Positions 18,353 to 27,792 of a DNA stretch of 64,000 nt are shown here, piece after piece. This stretch comes from Actinomycetales bacterium (GTDB lineage: Bacteria; Actinomycetota; Actinomycetes; Mycobacteriales; Micromonosporaceae), in contig PKFB01000043.1 in assembly GCA_002919305.1 (NCBI GenBank), forward strand, positions 1 through 64,000, given 5' to 3'. A program made the translations under genes and the position numbers. Each line of letters opens with the position of its first letter. Within the stretch, counting starts at the first letter, position 1. Under the pieces are notes generated by a model, which saw nothing but the letters and a program-made list of their open reading frames with translations, was not told the origin of the DNA and made no database searches.

Positions 18353-18933
18353 TCCGTCCGCTCCCTTTCCACGTGTCGGCGCCTCGGCCGGGCCTGGCCG
18401 GTCGGCCCACGCCCGTGTTGCTCCTTGTGCTCCTCGTCCGTGTCGGTCCTGGTTCATGTGGCGCCCGCCGACCGACTGTGAGGACCGCCGTCAGTATTGG
18501 TGCGGCCTACGACAGAGTCGGGCAGCCAGATCTTTGGCGTCACACGAACACTCGTTCGATACGCTACCGCCCGCGCTCCGACCGGGTACGGTTCCCCCTC
18601 CCGGAGTGTCGACACACCACGCCCACCCTAAGCCCAAAATTCGTATACGTTTAAACCTATTTCCACATAAGACTTTATAAAGCGCTAAACGCTTATATTT
18701 CAGCGCTTATACGTATGTCGCTCGCGGACGGCAAAGTGAACCTCAAGACAAAGCGCATCCGGCCAGCTCAGAGCCCGTGTTCAGCCTGACCCTCCCGCAG
18801 GAAGCGCGAACAGGGTAGATCGAGCTCTGGGAGACGGAAGCCCAAGGCGTGTGCTGGCGCGGACTCGAGACACCGGCGAGGCGGCGAGGAGCGAGAAGCA
18901 GGCAGCAGGCACGGTTGTCGAGGTGGCACCGTG
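18353..18933. other. ruvC upstream region with an AT-rich patch
   Basis: This 580-bp gap lies between ruvC and the NACHT-LRR gene. Most of it has normal GC, but 18630-18720 drops to about 37% GC in one 60-base row. That patch contains several short inverted repeats. Small frames here are not convincing genes. It may hold the ruvC promoter and one edge of an insertion. Confidence 0.5.
18680..18708. repeat. Inverted repeat AAGCGCT/AGCGCTT in the AT-rich patch
   Basis: Perfect 7-bp arms at 18680-18686 and 18702-18708 surround an AT-rich 15-base centre. It lies between ruvC and the NACHT-LRR gene and might be an operator or part of an insertion boundary. Confidence 0.4.
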
Positions 18934-21900
18934 TCACCACCAGATGATCTTGACATGACGACCGAGAGCCTCGAGCCCGCGTACCTGCTGCCCTTTATTT
19001 AAGTAAATCTTTAACCGGCGTCCCGCTAACGGCGTCAGATCCAGTCCGGAAGCCATGTTAAAGAGATGAAGCTCGCGCAAATGCGGGAGATTCGCGAGTG
19101 AAGACAGGTCCTGAATACGCTCGCACCCCGATAGGCTAACATACCTTAGCTCCCTTAATTCCCGAAGCGGGGCAAGGTTCGCTACAGGACACTCATGAAT
19201 ATTTAAATACTGAAGCTCACGAAGAGCTTGAAGGCTTCTCAAGTCGGCAACCCAGTCGCACTGGGTGAATGCAATATGTTGGAGCTGCGGGGAAATTTCC
19301 GCTAACTCCGGCAGACCATTCGCGATAGAGATCCGCTCAAGCCTAAGATCCCGCAGATTGGCTAGACCAGCCAAATGAGTCAGAGTCTGCAGCTTCCCAG
19401 GCCCACGTAGATCAAGATCCTCTAACGCGGAGAGCGTTTCCAGTGGCGAAAAGTCAGTCACCCGCGACAAACCACTCAACGTAAGGGATCGCAGTTCAGG
19501 AAGGTGGCACAGAAAGTTTAAAGATCGCAGCTTCCCACCATGAAGGAAATGAAGAGATTTTAGACGGGGTAACGCAGCGAGCCATGAGAAAGCCGTAATC
19601 GCGTTCGGGGTATAGATGATAATCCTCTCTAAGTCTGAATGCTCCCTGAGCGCTGAAAAGTCGCGTATCACGCTGACAACCTGAATGGCGGTAAGGTGCG
19701 GTACACCATGCAGGAATTCGAGGTCGGTGACACCCCCAACAACCACATGGAGAGAAGTGAGACGGGTCAGGTGGCGAGCCTGCCGGACATGCTCGGGATG
19801 TCTCAGGGTGGCCTTACCATCTAAAAGCGGAGCGTCAGCGAGCACGCGCTTCGCGTACTCCTCGGGGTCGAAGTACCGCCAGACCTCCAGCAGCTCCTGT
19901 TGCACGGCGTGTCGGGGGTCGGTCGCGTAGCGGGCCAGCAGTCCGTACGCGTCCGGCCCGTTGACCAGTGCCGCGGTTCGGACGGTCGCGGCCGCTTGGG
20001 CGTCGGTCAGTGACCCCAGGTCACGTGGTAGGTGCCGCAGCAGCGGCTCCCCCACGGCCGCCAGAGAGCGGGTCTCTCGTTTGCTGCGGGGAGGTATCAG
20101 GTCTCGATAGCACCGTTCCACCTCGGCACGCAGGGCAGGCTCCCAGGTGGGAACGGTCTCCAAGCAGGCGGCGAGCAGAAGCTTCAGACGACGGGTGCTC
20201 CCTTTGTTATTCGCGCCATCATGACGGCGTATCTTGTCGAGAATCCCGGTGACAATCTCACGCCGCATTGGAACGTTGGCGGCCCCGACCGCCATCACGA
20301 TGATGTCCCGCCACTGATCCGAGCCGGCTTTCTCCACCAGCAGCCCAGCGTCCCCGTTGTCGGCGGCCTCTAATGCAGTGAGGTATTCCTGGAACGTGCG
20401 GTGTACAAAGTCGATCCGATCCGGTACGGGAAGCCGGATGACGCCGCTACGCTCCAATAGATAGCTCAGCAATACCTCTGGTTCCAGCTCCAAGTGCGGC
20501 ATCCCCGCCACAAGCCTCCGGAGCCACTCCACCGCCTGCTCCCGGGATATCTCCGATCGGGAGTTCAGCGACATCTTCCAGGCCAGATACCGCAACACCA
20601 CGATGGCGTCGCGGCCTTCCAAACGCACATCGGTGGGGATCCGACGCTCGGCGTCCCGACGCTCCAGCAGCAGCTCTGTGGCGGCCCGGTACAGGCCCAT
20701 CCGGTCACGCGGCAGCTGAGTCCGGCGGTCCAGGTTCAACGCGCACAGCATCGCGCACAACAACGGGTTCGCGGCCAGGCCGCGCAGATGAGGATTAGCG
20801 TCCAGCCGGGCCCGTAGCGTGCGCTCGTACTCTGAAAGCTCTGTCGGGTCGCAGGGAAGTTCGGCATCGCGGACCGCAGCATGCCAGTGGGCGATAAAGA
20901 CCGCGATATCAGCCGGGCTCATCGGCTCCAACATGGCGTCGCTGAAACCTTCAGCGGCCAGCCAACGACCATGGGCCGCAGCGGGCCGGGAGGTGACGAT
21001 GACGCGGATTGTCGGATAGGCGGCGAGTAGCTCGCGCACCCAGGTCCGCACCGCTGGCCGCTGCGACGCTGGCACCTCGTCCACCCCGTCCACCAGCAAC
21101 AGCGCCTGTCCCGACTCCAACAGGCGGTGCACCCACCCGGGCGGCATCAGACCAACAATTGGATCGGCAATCCCGTCCAACATCCGCTCCGGGCGCGGGG
21201 GACCCTCGGGGTGGCTGCGCAGCTTCACCAGCAACGGCACGCAGCCATTCCAATCGGCCAACGCTCCGGTGAACGCGCGACGTGCGGCGGTCACCGCCAG
21301 CCAGCGCAGCAGCGTGCTCTTCCCCGAACCGGCCTCGCCTCGCAGCAGGGTCCGCGGCGCGGAGGTCAGTGCCTGTTCCACCCGGACCGGGATACCGCCG
21401 CTTGGGGTGTCACATTCCCACGTCGCCAGACGCAGCGCACCGGGTTCCCACAGCTCCCGCTCGACACGTCGCCGCACCTGGGCATCGGTGCTGACCGATA
21501 GGCTGATGTACGCCACCGACAGAGTGGTGCGGGGCCGGTAGTTGCGGACATCCACCCCCAACAGCTCGAGGTAGTCGAGCGTGGTGCTGAGGTAGGTGAG
21601 GTAGCGGTGGGTGAAATCCGCGTCACGGTCATGGTCGACGTCAACGGAGGCCTCCAAACTCCGGACCGGGAGCCGCTCCAGGAGCTGCTCGAGCTGAGAG
21701 GCCAGGTGAGCGGTCCGCTCCAGCAGCTCGGCGGTGGCGCGAGGGGTGAACGCGGGCAGGTGGATCAGGAGCTGAACGAGACAGACACAGCTCTCCTCTA
21801 ACACCGCATCGTAGAGCCGCCGGGCCGGTTCGCTCAGAGCAGCGCGGTCAACGATGTCGGGGAGGGAGGCGCGTAACCGCTGGGCGGTCTGGACCGGGTC

Positions 21901-22227
21901 GGCGTTGTCGCTCAGCAGCGCGGCGTCGGAGAAGTCAGCGGCGGCGAGGGTGTCGACCACCGCGTCGAGGGCGGCGCGGCGTTCGGAGTCTGAAAGGCCG
22001 GCCAGCTCGTGTTGGCACAGCGGGTCCAACCGCTGGGCGACGGTGTCGGTCAGGTCCTCGAGCTGGCGGGTGAACCGGCGGCGGGCGAAGTTGTCGGGGA
22101 ACGTGAGGTTGAGCTGCTCGATCAGTGACGTGGTGGCCTGTCGGCGACGGTCCCGGTGGGATTGAAAACGGCGGAAAGCCGCCATCACGACTGCGCGGCC
22201 GACAGACAAGGCCACAGGTTCCGTCAT
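18934..22227 (-). CDS. NACHT NTPase with C-terminal leucine-rich repeats (bacterial NLR-like)
   Basis: A 1097-residue STAND-type protein. An N-terminal all-helical region (1-250) of the kind found in actinobacterial NACHT proteins is followed by the NACHT module: Walker A RGEAGSGKST at 296-305, and Walker B LLLVDGVDE at about 376-384, followed by VIVTSRPAA. A helical region comes next, and from about residue 818 to the end there are about ten leucine-rich repeats of roughly 23 residues (LPELRSLTLSGLSRVTDFSP). No nuclease or TIR effector is visible, so the N-terminal helical domain may be the effector. Related proteins protect bacteria against phages, so I infer defence; a developmental role is the alternative. 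ATG 22227 was chosen over upstream codons because GGAGG lies 9 nt before it. The LRR part has about 53% GC against about 70% for the NTPase part. The gene interrupts the usual yebC-ruvC order. Confidence 0.9.
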   Translation of the reverse strand: MTEPVALSVGRAVVMAAFRRFQSHRDRRRQATTSLIEQLNLTFPDNFARRRFTRQLEDLTDTVAQRLDPLCQHELAGLSDSERRAALDAVVDTLAAADFSDAALLSDNADPVQTAQRLRASLPDIVDRAALSEPARRLYDAVLEESCVCLVQLLIHLPAFTPRATAELLERTAHLASQLEQLLERLPVRSLEASVDVDHDRDADFTHRYLTYLSTTLDYLELLGVDVRNYRPRTTLSVAYISLSVSTDAQVRRRVERELWEPGALRLATWECDTPSGGIPVRVEQALTSAPRTLLRGEAGSGKSTLLRWLAVTAARRAFTGALADWNGCVPLLVKLRSHPEGPPRPERMLDGIADPIVGLMPPGWVHRLLESGQALLLVDGVDEVPASQRPAVRTWVRELLAAYPTIRVIVTSRPAAAHGRWLAAEGFSDAMLEPMSPADIAVFIAHWHAAVRDAELPCDPTELSEYERTLRARLDANPHLRGLAANPLLCAMLCALNLDRRTQLPRDRMGLYRAATELLLERRDAERRIPTDVRLEGRDAIVVLRYLAWKMSLNSRSEISREQAVEWLRRLVAGMPHLELEPEVLLSYLLERSGVIRLPVPDRIDFVHRTFQEYLTALEAADNGDAGLLVEKAGSDQWRDIIVMAVGAANVPMRREIVTGILDKIRRHDGANNKGSTRRLKLLLAACLETVPTWEPALRAEVERCYRDLIPPRSKRETRSLAAVGEPLLRHLPRDLGSLTDAQAAATVRTAALVNGPDAYGLLARYATDPRHAVQQELLEVWRYFDPEEYAKRVLADAPLLDGKATLRHPEHVRQARHLTRLTSLHVVVGGVTDLEFLHGVPHLTAIQVVSVIRDFSALREHSDLERIIIYTPNAITAFSWLAALPRLKSLHFLHGGKLRSLNFLCHLPELRSLTLSGLSRVTDFSPLETLSALEDLDLRGPGKLQTLTHLAGLANLRDLRLERISIANGLPELAEISPQLQHIAFTQCDWVADLRSLQALRELQYLNIHECPVANLAPLRELRELRYVSLSGCERIQDLSSLANLPHLRELHLFNMASGLDLTPLAGRRLKIYLNKGQQVRGLEALGRHVKIIWW

Positions 22228-22464
22228 GGACGGTGTCCTCCGGCGGGCGTACCTGCAGCAGAGTAACGCCACGCAGCGTACTGAATGCCGGCAACATCAC
22301 GTAGCAGGCCGGATGCGGTTTTCACTCCGTACCGAGACGCGAACTACCGCTTCTCACCCGCTATGTACGTGCGCTTATCGCACTGGCGCCGGCGCCGCGC
22401 CCGCCGCGCCGGTGACGGCTACCGGTGGCGGGCGTTGCGACGTGCGGTACGGCCTCAACCGGCG

Positions 22465-23220
22465 TCACGCGCTGATGGCGGCCATGACCTCGTCGGGGAC
22501 GTCGAAGTTGGCGTAGACGTTCTGGACCTCGTCGGAGTCCTCCACGGCTTCGATGAGCTTGAGGACCTTACGCGCGTTCTCGGCGTCCAACGGCACGGTC
22601 ACTGACGGGATGAAGTTGAGCTCCGCCGATTCGTAGTCGATCCCGGCGTTCTGCAGCGCGGTACGGACCGGTACCAGGTCGGAGGGGGCCGTGACCACCT
22701 CGAAGGCCTCGCCCAGGTCGTTGACCTCCTCGGCGCCAGCGTCCAGCACCGCCATCAGGATGTCGTCCTCGGTCAGGTTGCCGTTCTTGGGGACGATCAC
22801 CACGCCCTTGCGGTTGAACAGGTACGACACGCTCCCGGCGTCGGCCAGGCTGCCGCCGTTGCGGGTCAGCGCGGTCCGTACCTCGCTGGCGGCCCGGTTC
22901 CGGTTGTCGGTCAGGCACTCGATGAGGATCGCCACACCACCCGGGCCGTACCCCTCGTACATGATCGTCTGGTAGTCGGCGCCCCCCGCCTCCAGACCGG
23001 CACCGCGCTTGATGGCCCGTTCGATATTGTCGTTGGGGACGGAGTTCTTCTTTGCCTTCTGGATGGCGTCATACAGGGTGGGGTTGCCCTCGGGGTCTCC
23101 ACCCCCAAGGCGGGCGGCAACCTCGACGTTCTTGATCAACTTGGCGAAGAGTTTGCCCCGCTTGGCGTCAACGACGGCCTTCTTGTGTTTGGTTGTCGCC
23201 CACTTGGAGTGGCCGGCCAT
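22465..23220 (-). CDS. yebC: YebC/PmpR-family regulatory protein
   Basis: A 251-residue member of the TACO1/YebC family, which starts with the hallmark [14 protein letters not shown]. Members have been described as DNA-binding regulators and, more recently, as translation factors that relieve ribosome stalling. All three conserved domains are present and the length is normal. ATG 23220 is preceded by GGAGGGTAC. The pdxT stop is 23 bp upstream, so it belongs to the pdxS-pdxT-yebC operon. Confidence 0.95.
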   Translation of the reverse strand: MAGHSKWATTKHKKAVVDAKRGKLFAKLIKNVEVAARLGGGDPEGNPTLYDAIQKAKKNSVPNDNIERAIKRGAGLEAGGADYQTIMYEGYGPGGVAILIECLTDNRNRAASEVRTALTRNGGSLADAGSVSYLFNRKGVVIVPKNGNLTEDDILMAVLDAGAEEVNDLGEAFEVVTAPSDLVPVRTALQNAGIDYESAELNFIPSVTVPLDAENARKVLKLIEAVEDSDEVQNVYANFDVPDEVMAAISA

Positions 23221-23243
23221 GTACCCTCCGTCCTTAACGTCCC

Positions 23244-23879
23244 TTACTCCGCCACCAGGCCGCGCTCCGCCGCCCGGTCCTTGGCCGCACGCGTGACCAT
23301 GTCGATGAAAAGTTGGTGAACACGCCGGTCATTGGTCAGTTCCGGATGGAAGGAGGTCGCCATCAGGTGACGCTGCCGTACTGCGACGATCCTACCGTCG
23401 GCGGGTCCGCCCGAGATTCGGGCAAGGACCTCGACGCCCTCACCGACCGATTCCACCCACGGTGCACGGATGAAGACCGCTGGCAGCGGATCTCCCGGCA
23501 CTCCGTGCAGCCGCAGAGTGGTCTCGAACGAGTCAACCTGCCGACCAAAGGCGTTTCGGCGTACCGTCATGTCGATACCACCGATGGTCTGCTGGTCGGG
23601 GCGACCGTCCAGGACCCGATCCGCCAGCATGATCATGCCGGCGCAGGAACCGAAGGCAGGCATCCCTTCCGCTAGAAGCTTACGCAACGGATCCAGCAAC
23701 CCGAAATCCACCGCAAGCTTACCGATCGTGGTGGATTCGCCGCCGGGTATCACGATCCCGTCGATACCGGACAGCTCTTCCGGGCGCCGGATTGGGCGTG
23801 CCTGCGCCCCGCAGGCGGTCAACGCCGTCACATGTTCCCGGACGTTCCCCTGTAGGGCCAGAACACCGATCACTGGCAC
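23244..23879 (-). CDS. pdxT: Pyridoxal 5'-phosphate synthase glutaminase subunit PdxT
   Basis: A 211-residue class I glutamine amidotransferase that feeds ammonia to PdxS. The catalytic triad is visible as Cys79 (GSCAGM), His178 and Glu180 (SFHPEL); the family motif IPGGEST lies near residues 44-50. GTG 23879 starts 3 bp after the pdxS stop, indicating coupling. Confidence 0.95.
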   Translation of the reverse strand: MPVIGVLALQGNVREHVTALTACGAQARPIRRPEELSGIDGIVIPGGESTTIGKLAVDFGLLDPLRKLLAEGMPAFGSCAGMIMLADRVLDGRPDQQTIGGIDMTVRRNAFGRQVDSFETTLRLHGVPGDPLPAVFIRAPWVESVGEGVEVLARISGGPADGRIVAVRQRHLMATSFHPELTNDRRVHQLFIDMVTRAAKDRAAERGLVAE

Positions 23880-23882
23880 GGC

Positions 23883-24818
23883 TCACCAACCACGATTGGC
23901 TAGTCGGTCTGACTCCGGCAGCGTGGACACGTTAATGCCCACCATTGGCTCACCGAGTCCGCGGGAGACCTTGGCGATCACGTCAGGGTCGTCATAGAAG
24001 GTGGTCGCCTGCACGATGGCGGCGGCGCGCTTGGCGGGGTCGCCGGACTTGAAGATGCCCGATCCGACGAAGATGCCCTCCGCACCCAGCTGCATCATCA
24101 TCGCGGCGTCGGCCGGGGTTGCGATCCCACCAGCGGTGAACAGCACCACCGGTAGCTTTCCGGTCTCCGCCACCTCGCGCACCAGCTCGTAGGGGGCGCG
24201 CAGCTCCTTGGCTGCCGCGTACAGCTCGTCTTCGTCGGCGACGGTCAGGCGCCGGATCCCTGCGCGGATCTGCCGCATGTGGCGGGTCGCCTCGACCACG
24301 TTCCCGGTGCCGGCCTCCCCCTTGGAGCGGATCATCGCCGCGCCTTCGGAGATCCGTCGCAGCGCCTCTCCCAGGTCGGTGGCGCCGCACACGAACGGCA
24401 CGGTGAAGCGCCACTTGTCGATGTGGTGGGTCTCGTCGGCCGGGGTGAGCACCTCTGACTCGTCGATGTAGTCCACCCCGATCGCCTGCAGGACCTGCGC
24501 CTCGACGAAGTGTCCGATCCGGACCTTGGCCATCACCGGGATCGACACGGCGTCCATGATCGCCTCGATCAGGTCGGGGTCACTCATCCGCGCTACCCCG
24601 CCCTGCGCCCGGATGTCGGCCGGCACTCGCTCCAGGGCCATCACCGCCACGGCACCGGCGTCCTCGGCGATCTTGGCCTGTTCCGGGGTGACCACGTCCA
24701 TGATCACGCCGCCCTTGAGCATCTCAGCCATGCCGCGCTTGACCCGCGCGGTGCCGGTCGTGGTGGGGGCGGCGGACGATTCGACCGGCTGGTCAGCGGC
24801 CGTGGAGTCGACAGACAC
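23883..24818 (-). CDS. pdxS: Pyridoxal 5'-phosphate synthase lyase subunit PdxS
   Basis: A 311-residue TIM-barrel enzyme that makes PLP from ribose 5-phosphate, glyceraldehyde 3-phosphate and ammonia. The Schiff-base lysine is Lys98 ([11 protein letters not shown]), and the second lysine lies in [11 protein letters not shown]. The phosphate-binding [13 protein letters not shown] and [11 protein letters not shown] are intact. The first 20 residues are a variable extension. The start is GTG 24818 with AAGGAG 10 nt upstream. It is the first gene of pdxS-pdxT-yebC. Confidence 0.96.
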   Translation of the reverse strand: MSVDSTAADQPVESSAAPTTTGTARVKRGMAEMLKGGVIMDVVTPEQAKIAEDAGAVAVMALERVPADIRAQGGVARMSDPDLIEAIMDAVSIPVMAKVRIGHFVEAQVLQAIGVDYIDESEVLTPADETHHIDKWRFTVPFVCGATDLGEALRRISEGAAMIRSKGEAGTGNVVEATRHMRQIRAGIRRLTVADEDELYAAAKELRAPYELVREVAETGKLPVVLFTAGGIATPADAAMMMQLGAEGIFVGSGIFKSGDPAKRAAAIVQATTFYDDPDVIAKVSRGLGEPMVGINVSTLPESDRLANRGW

Positions 24819-25073
24819 GATCGACGGCTCCTTGCATGAAGGGATGGGGTGTATGTCTTGACGGCGTCGTCACCCACCCGTCGGGTTCGTGGCGACACGG
24901 CACAGCGCGTGCCCCGCCCACGGCGCGATGGGTGGAACACCGCAATGGTACGCCGGTGCTTGAGCCGCTGACCGTGGCCAATCCGCAGGTCGTGGCTTTA
25001 CGATCCGGCCTCCCCGGCGCGTGCCTCCCCGGCGCGGGCGTCGTCGACCGGCGCCGCGGCCGCGCCGCCGTGG

Positions 25074-25604
25074 CTACCGGGGGAGGTCAACGGGTGTGAG
25101 ATCCATGGGCAGCACCGTGTCCCCGATGTCGAAGTAGGCCGGCGGCGGGTGTCTGCGGGCTAGCCGCAGCATCCGCACCAGCGGGCGGCGTCGCAGCGCG
25201 AGCGCATCCCGGACCAGGTCGGTGTGCACCTGCCGTGCCAGGGCCACTCGACGGCTGGTGTTGACCACCTCCATGACCGGTTTCGTCGTCTCCCACCCGG
25301 ACATGTCCAGGTCACGCAGCAGCTTGGTCAAGTCGTTCTCCGCCAGCTCACGCTCTGCCTGGTCGGCGTCGAGCGCGGCCTGAGCGGTGGCCCGTAACTG
25401 TTCGGCGCGTTCTCCCAGCCATGGCGCGGTATCGGCCAGCGTGGCCGCGGCGACTGCGCGGCGTACCAGTTGGGCGTCGAGCGCGGCGTACGCGGCGGCG
25501 GCACGCTGATGGAGCCGCTTGACTCGGGCCGCCGTCCATATCAAATAGGCGGCGACCAGGATGATCACGATGAGGACACCCACCACCCGCCACATGGCCC
25601 GCAT
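25074..25604 (-). CDS. LemA-like single-pass membrane protein
   Basis: A protein of about 176 residues. An N-terminal membrane segment (about residues 4-22, rich in Val/Ile/Leu) is followed by a basic turn and a long helical region with RAAAAYAALDAQLVRR and LAENDLTKLLRDL, which resembles the LemA helical bundle. The C-terminus is Pro-rich. The frame is open to 25679; starts at 25604 or 25595 are both possible and neither has a strong ribosome binding site. It sits between pimA and pdxS, where actinobacteria often have such a membrane protein. The function is unknown. Confidence 0.7.
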   Translation of the reverse strand: MRAMWRVVGVLIVIILVAAYLIWTAARVKRLHQRAAAAYAALDAQLVRRAVAAATLADTAPWLGERAEQLRATAQAALDADQAERELAENDLTKLLRDLDMSGWETTKPVMEVVNTSRRVALARQVHTDLVRDALALRRRPLVRMLRLARRHPPPAYFDIGDTVLPMDLTPVDLPR

Positions 25605-25737
25605 CGTAGCGGTCAGCGACGAGCACCTGCGGTTCCCACACGTGCCGGGTGACCTGGCCGTGGATCCTGCGCGCCGCACCCCTATCCATTGACGGTCGTC
25701 AATTTTGACACGGTGGGTGCCGCCCCGCGGATCCGCC

Positions 25738-26898
25738 TCAGCCGAACTCCTCCAGGGCGGGATCCTCGTCGGTCACCCCGCCGGAGGCGGCTTCAATCGC
25801 GGTCTGGTAGACCTCCAGGACCCGTCGGGCGATCACCGCCCAGTCGTAGCGGGCGACCACCACCCGGGCCCGCGCCACCAGCTCCGCGCGTCGCGCGGGG
25901 TCATCCAGCAACCGGCCCGCCGCGGCGGCCAGGGCGGCGGCATCGCCGACCGGGAACAGTTCCCCTGCGCTGCCGCCGTCGAGAACCCGCCGGAAGGCAT
26001 CCAGGTCACTGGCGAGGACTGGTGTGCCGGCCGCCATGGCCTCGGTCAGGATCATCCCGAAGGACTCGCCGCCGGTATTAGGTGCGATGTACAGGTCGAC
26101 ACTGCGCAACATGCGCGGTTTGTCGACCTCGGACAGCATCCCGAGGAAGACCACCCGCTCGGCCACCTGCGCGGGGACCCTCTCGAGTACCTCCTCAGGG
26201 TCTCCCGGACCGGCCACCAGCAGCCGCAGATCCGGGCGGGAGGTCACCAGGTCCGCAAACGCCGACAGCAGGATCCCGAAACCCTTGCGGGGTTCGGTGA
26301 ACCGTCCCAGAAACCCCAAGGTCGGTGCCCGCTGGCCCTCCTCCCATCCCGGCAGCGGGGTGGCGGAGGCGAAACGCGCCACGTTCACGCCGTTGGGGAT
26401 CTCCACGGCTCCCCCACCCAGATGCTCAACCTGCACCTTGCGCGCCAGGGCGCTCACCGCGATCCGGGCGGTGATCTTCTCGAGGACCAATTGCAACGGC
26501 GCATGAGCGGCGGCGACAAACCGGGACCGGGTGATCGCGGTGTGGAAGGTGGCGACCACCGGTCCCCTCGCGGCCAGGCACGCCAGCAACGACAGGCTCG
26601 GCGTGATCGGCTCATGCACGTGGAGGACGTCGAACTGACCCTCACGCAGCCACCGGCGTACCCGTGCCGCCGAGATCGGGCCGAAGAACGACAGCCGCGC
26701 CACCGACCCGTTGTAAGGGACCGGCATCGCCCCGCCCGCCGGCACCACGTAGTCAGGGAGGTCCTCCTCTTTCTCCGCGGCAGCGAGCACACTCACCTGG
26801 TGTCCGAGCTCCAGCAACGCCTCGGCGAGATCCCTGACATGGTTCTGGACTCCTCCGGGTACGTCGAAGGAGTAAGGACACACGATGCCGATCCGCAT
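25738..26898 (-). CDS. pimA: Phosphatidylinositol alpha-mannosyltransferase PimA
   Basis: A 386-residue GT4 glycosyltransferase expected to transfer the first mannose from GDP-mannose to phosphatidylinositol on the inner membrane face. It shows the N-terminal Rossmann start RIGIVCPYSFDVPGGVQNHV, FLGRFTEPRKGF, and the GT4 donor motif GESFGMILTEAMAAG with two glutamates spaced E-x7-E. It follows patA with a 3-bp gap, in the operon pgsA-patA-pimA for phosphatidylinositol mannosides. Confidence 0.94.
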   Translation of the reverse strand: MRIGIVCPYSFDVPGGVQNHVRDLAEALLELGHQVSVLAAAEKEEDLPDYVVPAGGAMPVPYNGSVARLSFFGPISAARVRRWLREGQFDVLHVHEPITPSLSLLACLAARGPVVATFHTAITRSRFVAAAHAPLQLVLEKITARIAVSALARKVQVEHLGGGAVEIPNGVNVARFASATPLPGWEEGQRAPTLGFLGRFTEPRKGFGILLSAFADLVTSRPDLRLLVAGPGDPEEVLERVPAQVAERVVFLGMLSEVDKPRMLRSVDLYIAPNTGGESFGMILTEAMAAGTPVLASDLDAFRRVLDGGSAGELFPVGDAAALAAAAGRLLDDPARRAELVARARVVVARYDWAVIARRVLEVYQTAIEAASGGVTDEDPALEEFG

Positions 26899-26901
26899 GG
26901 T

Positions 26902-27792
26902 TCAGGTGTCCTCCAGCCACACCCGCTGAAGCATGTGCCAGTCCGTAGGATGCTTGCCGATCCGCTGAGCCATCCAGTCGGCCAAGGACTGCGTCACTTG
27001 CGCCACCCGTACGTCCAGCAGCTCGGTGTCTGAGGGTGGTATCGGTACTGGCTCCACCTCCGCCACGCAGCGGTCGTCCTCATAGTGCAGGAATACCGCA
27101 AACAGTGGCGCTCCGGTCTTGAGGGCCAATAGCGCCGGTCCGGGCGGCATTCGTGCTTGAGCGCCGAAAAATTCAACGGGTACGCCTCGCGCTGACAGGT
27201 CCCGATCCGCCAGCAAGGCGACCACTTTCCCTGCCTGCAGGCTCTCGATCAGGACCTCCAGCGGTGGCCGGGTCCCTTTGGTGAGGGGCAGGATCTCCAT
27301 CCCGAGAGATTCCCGGTAGGCGACGAACCGTTGAAACAGGCTCTCCGGCCGTAGCCGCTCAGCCACCGCCACCAGGGGCCACCCCTGCTTGACCACCCAC
27401 GCCCCGGCCAGGTCCCAGTTGCCGGCGTGCGGCAGGGCGAGGATCACCCCTCTCCCCTCCTCGACCGCGGAGGCGAGCAGGTCGCGTCGTGGAACGTGGA
27501 AACGGTCCACCAACCGACGCCCCGAACGGGACGGCAACCGGAAGGCCTCCATCCAGTAGCGGGCGTAGGAGCGCATCGCCTGGCGGGTCAGCCGGTCTAG
27601 TTCGGCCTCCTCCACGGCGGGCCCTACCACCCGCCGCAGATTACGACGAAGCCGCTGGACGCCGGTGCCGCCACGGCGCCAGGCCATATCGGCGGCGAGC
27701 CGGAAGCCGGCGGCGGCCACCGACTCAGGCAGGAGCCGAACCAGTCGCCACGCGGCCGCGTACCCGGCGTCGACAATCCAATCCCTGCTCAC
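26902..27792 (-). CDS. patA: Phosphatidylinositol mannoside acyltransferase (LpxL/HtrB family)
   Basis: A 296-residue membrane-associated acyltransferase predicted to acylate the mannose of phosphatidylinositol mannosides. The HX4D motif is HAGNWD (LALPHAGNWDLAG). Further conserved parts are LLADRDLSARGVPVEFFG and the C-terminal HPTDWHMLQRVW. The frame is open to 27882, but GTG 27792 overlaps the pgsA stop as GTGA, the typical coupled arrangement, and starts the protein just before SRDWIVDAGY. Confidence 0.92.
   Translation of the reverse strand: MSRDWIVDAGYAAAWRLVRLLPESVAAAGFRLAADMAWRRGGTGVQRLRRNLRRVVGPAVEEAELDRLTRQAMRSYARYWMEAFRLPSRSGRRLVDRFHVPRRDLLASAVEEGRGVILALPHAGNWDLAGAWVVKQGWPLVAVAERLRPESLFQRFVAYRESLGMEILPLTKGTRPPLEVLIESLQAGKVVALLADRDLSARGVPVEFFGAQARMPPGPALLALKTGAPLFAVFLHYEDDRCVAEVEPVPIPPSDTELLDVRVAQVTQSLADWMAQRIGKHPTDWHMLQRVWLEDT

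Noticed and set aside
25688..25703. Inverted repeat ATTGAC-GGTC-GTCAAT upstream of the LemA-like gene as operator
   Set aside because: Arms are only 6 bp and nothing else supports regulation there.
25705..27033. 442-codon plus-strand frame opposite pimA
   Set aside because: Shadow of pimA, whose GT4 motifs are complete on the minus strand.
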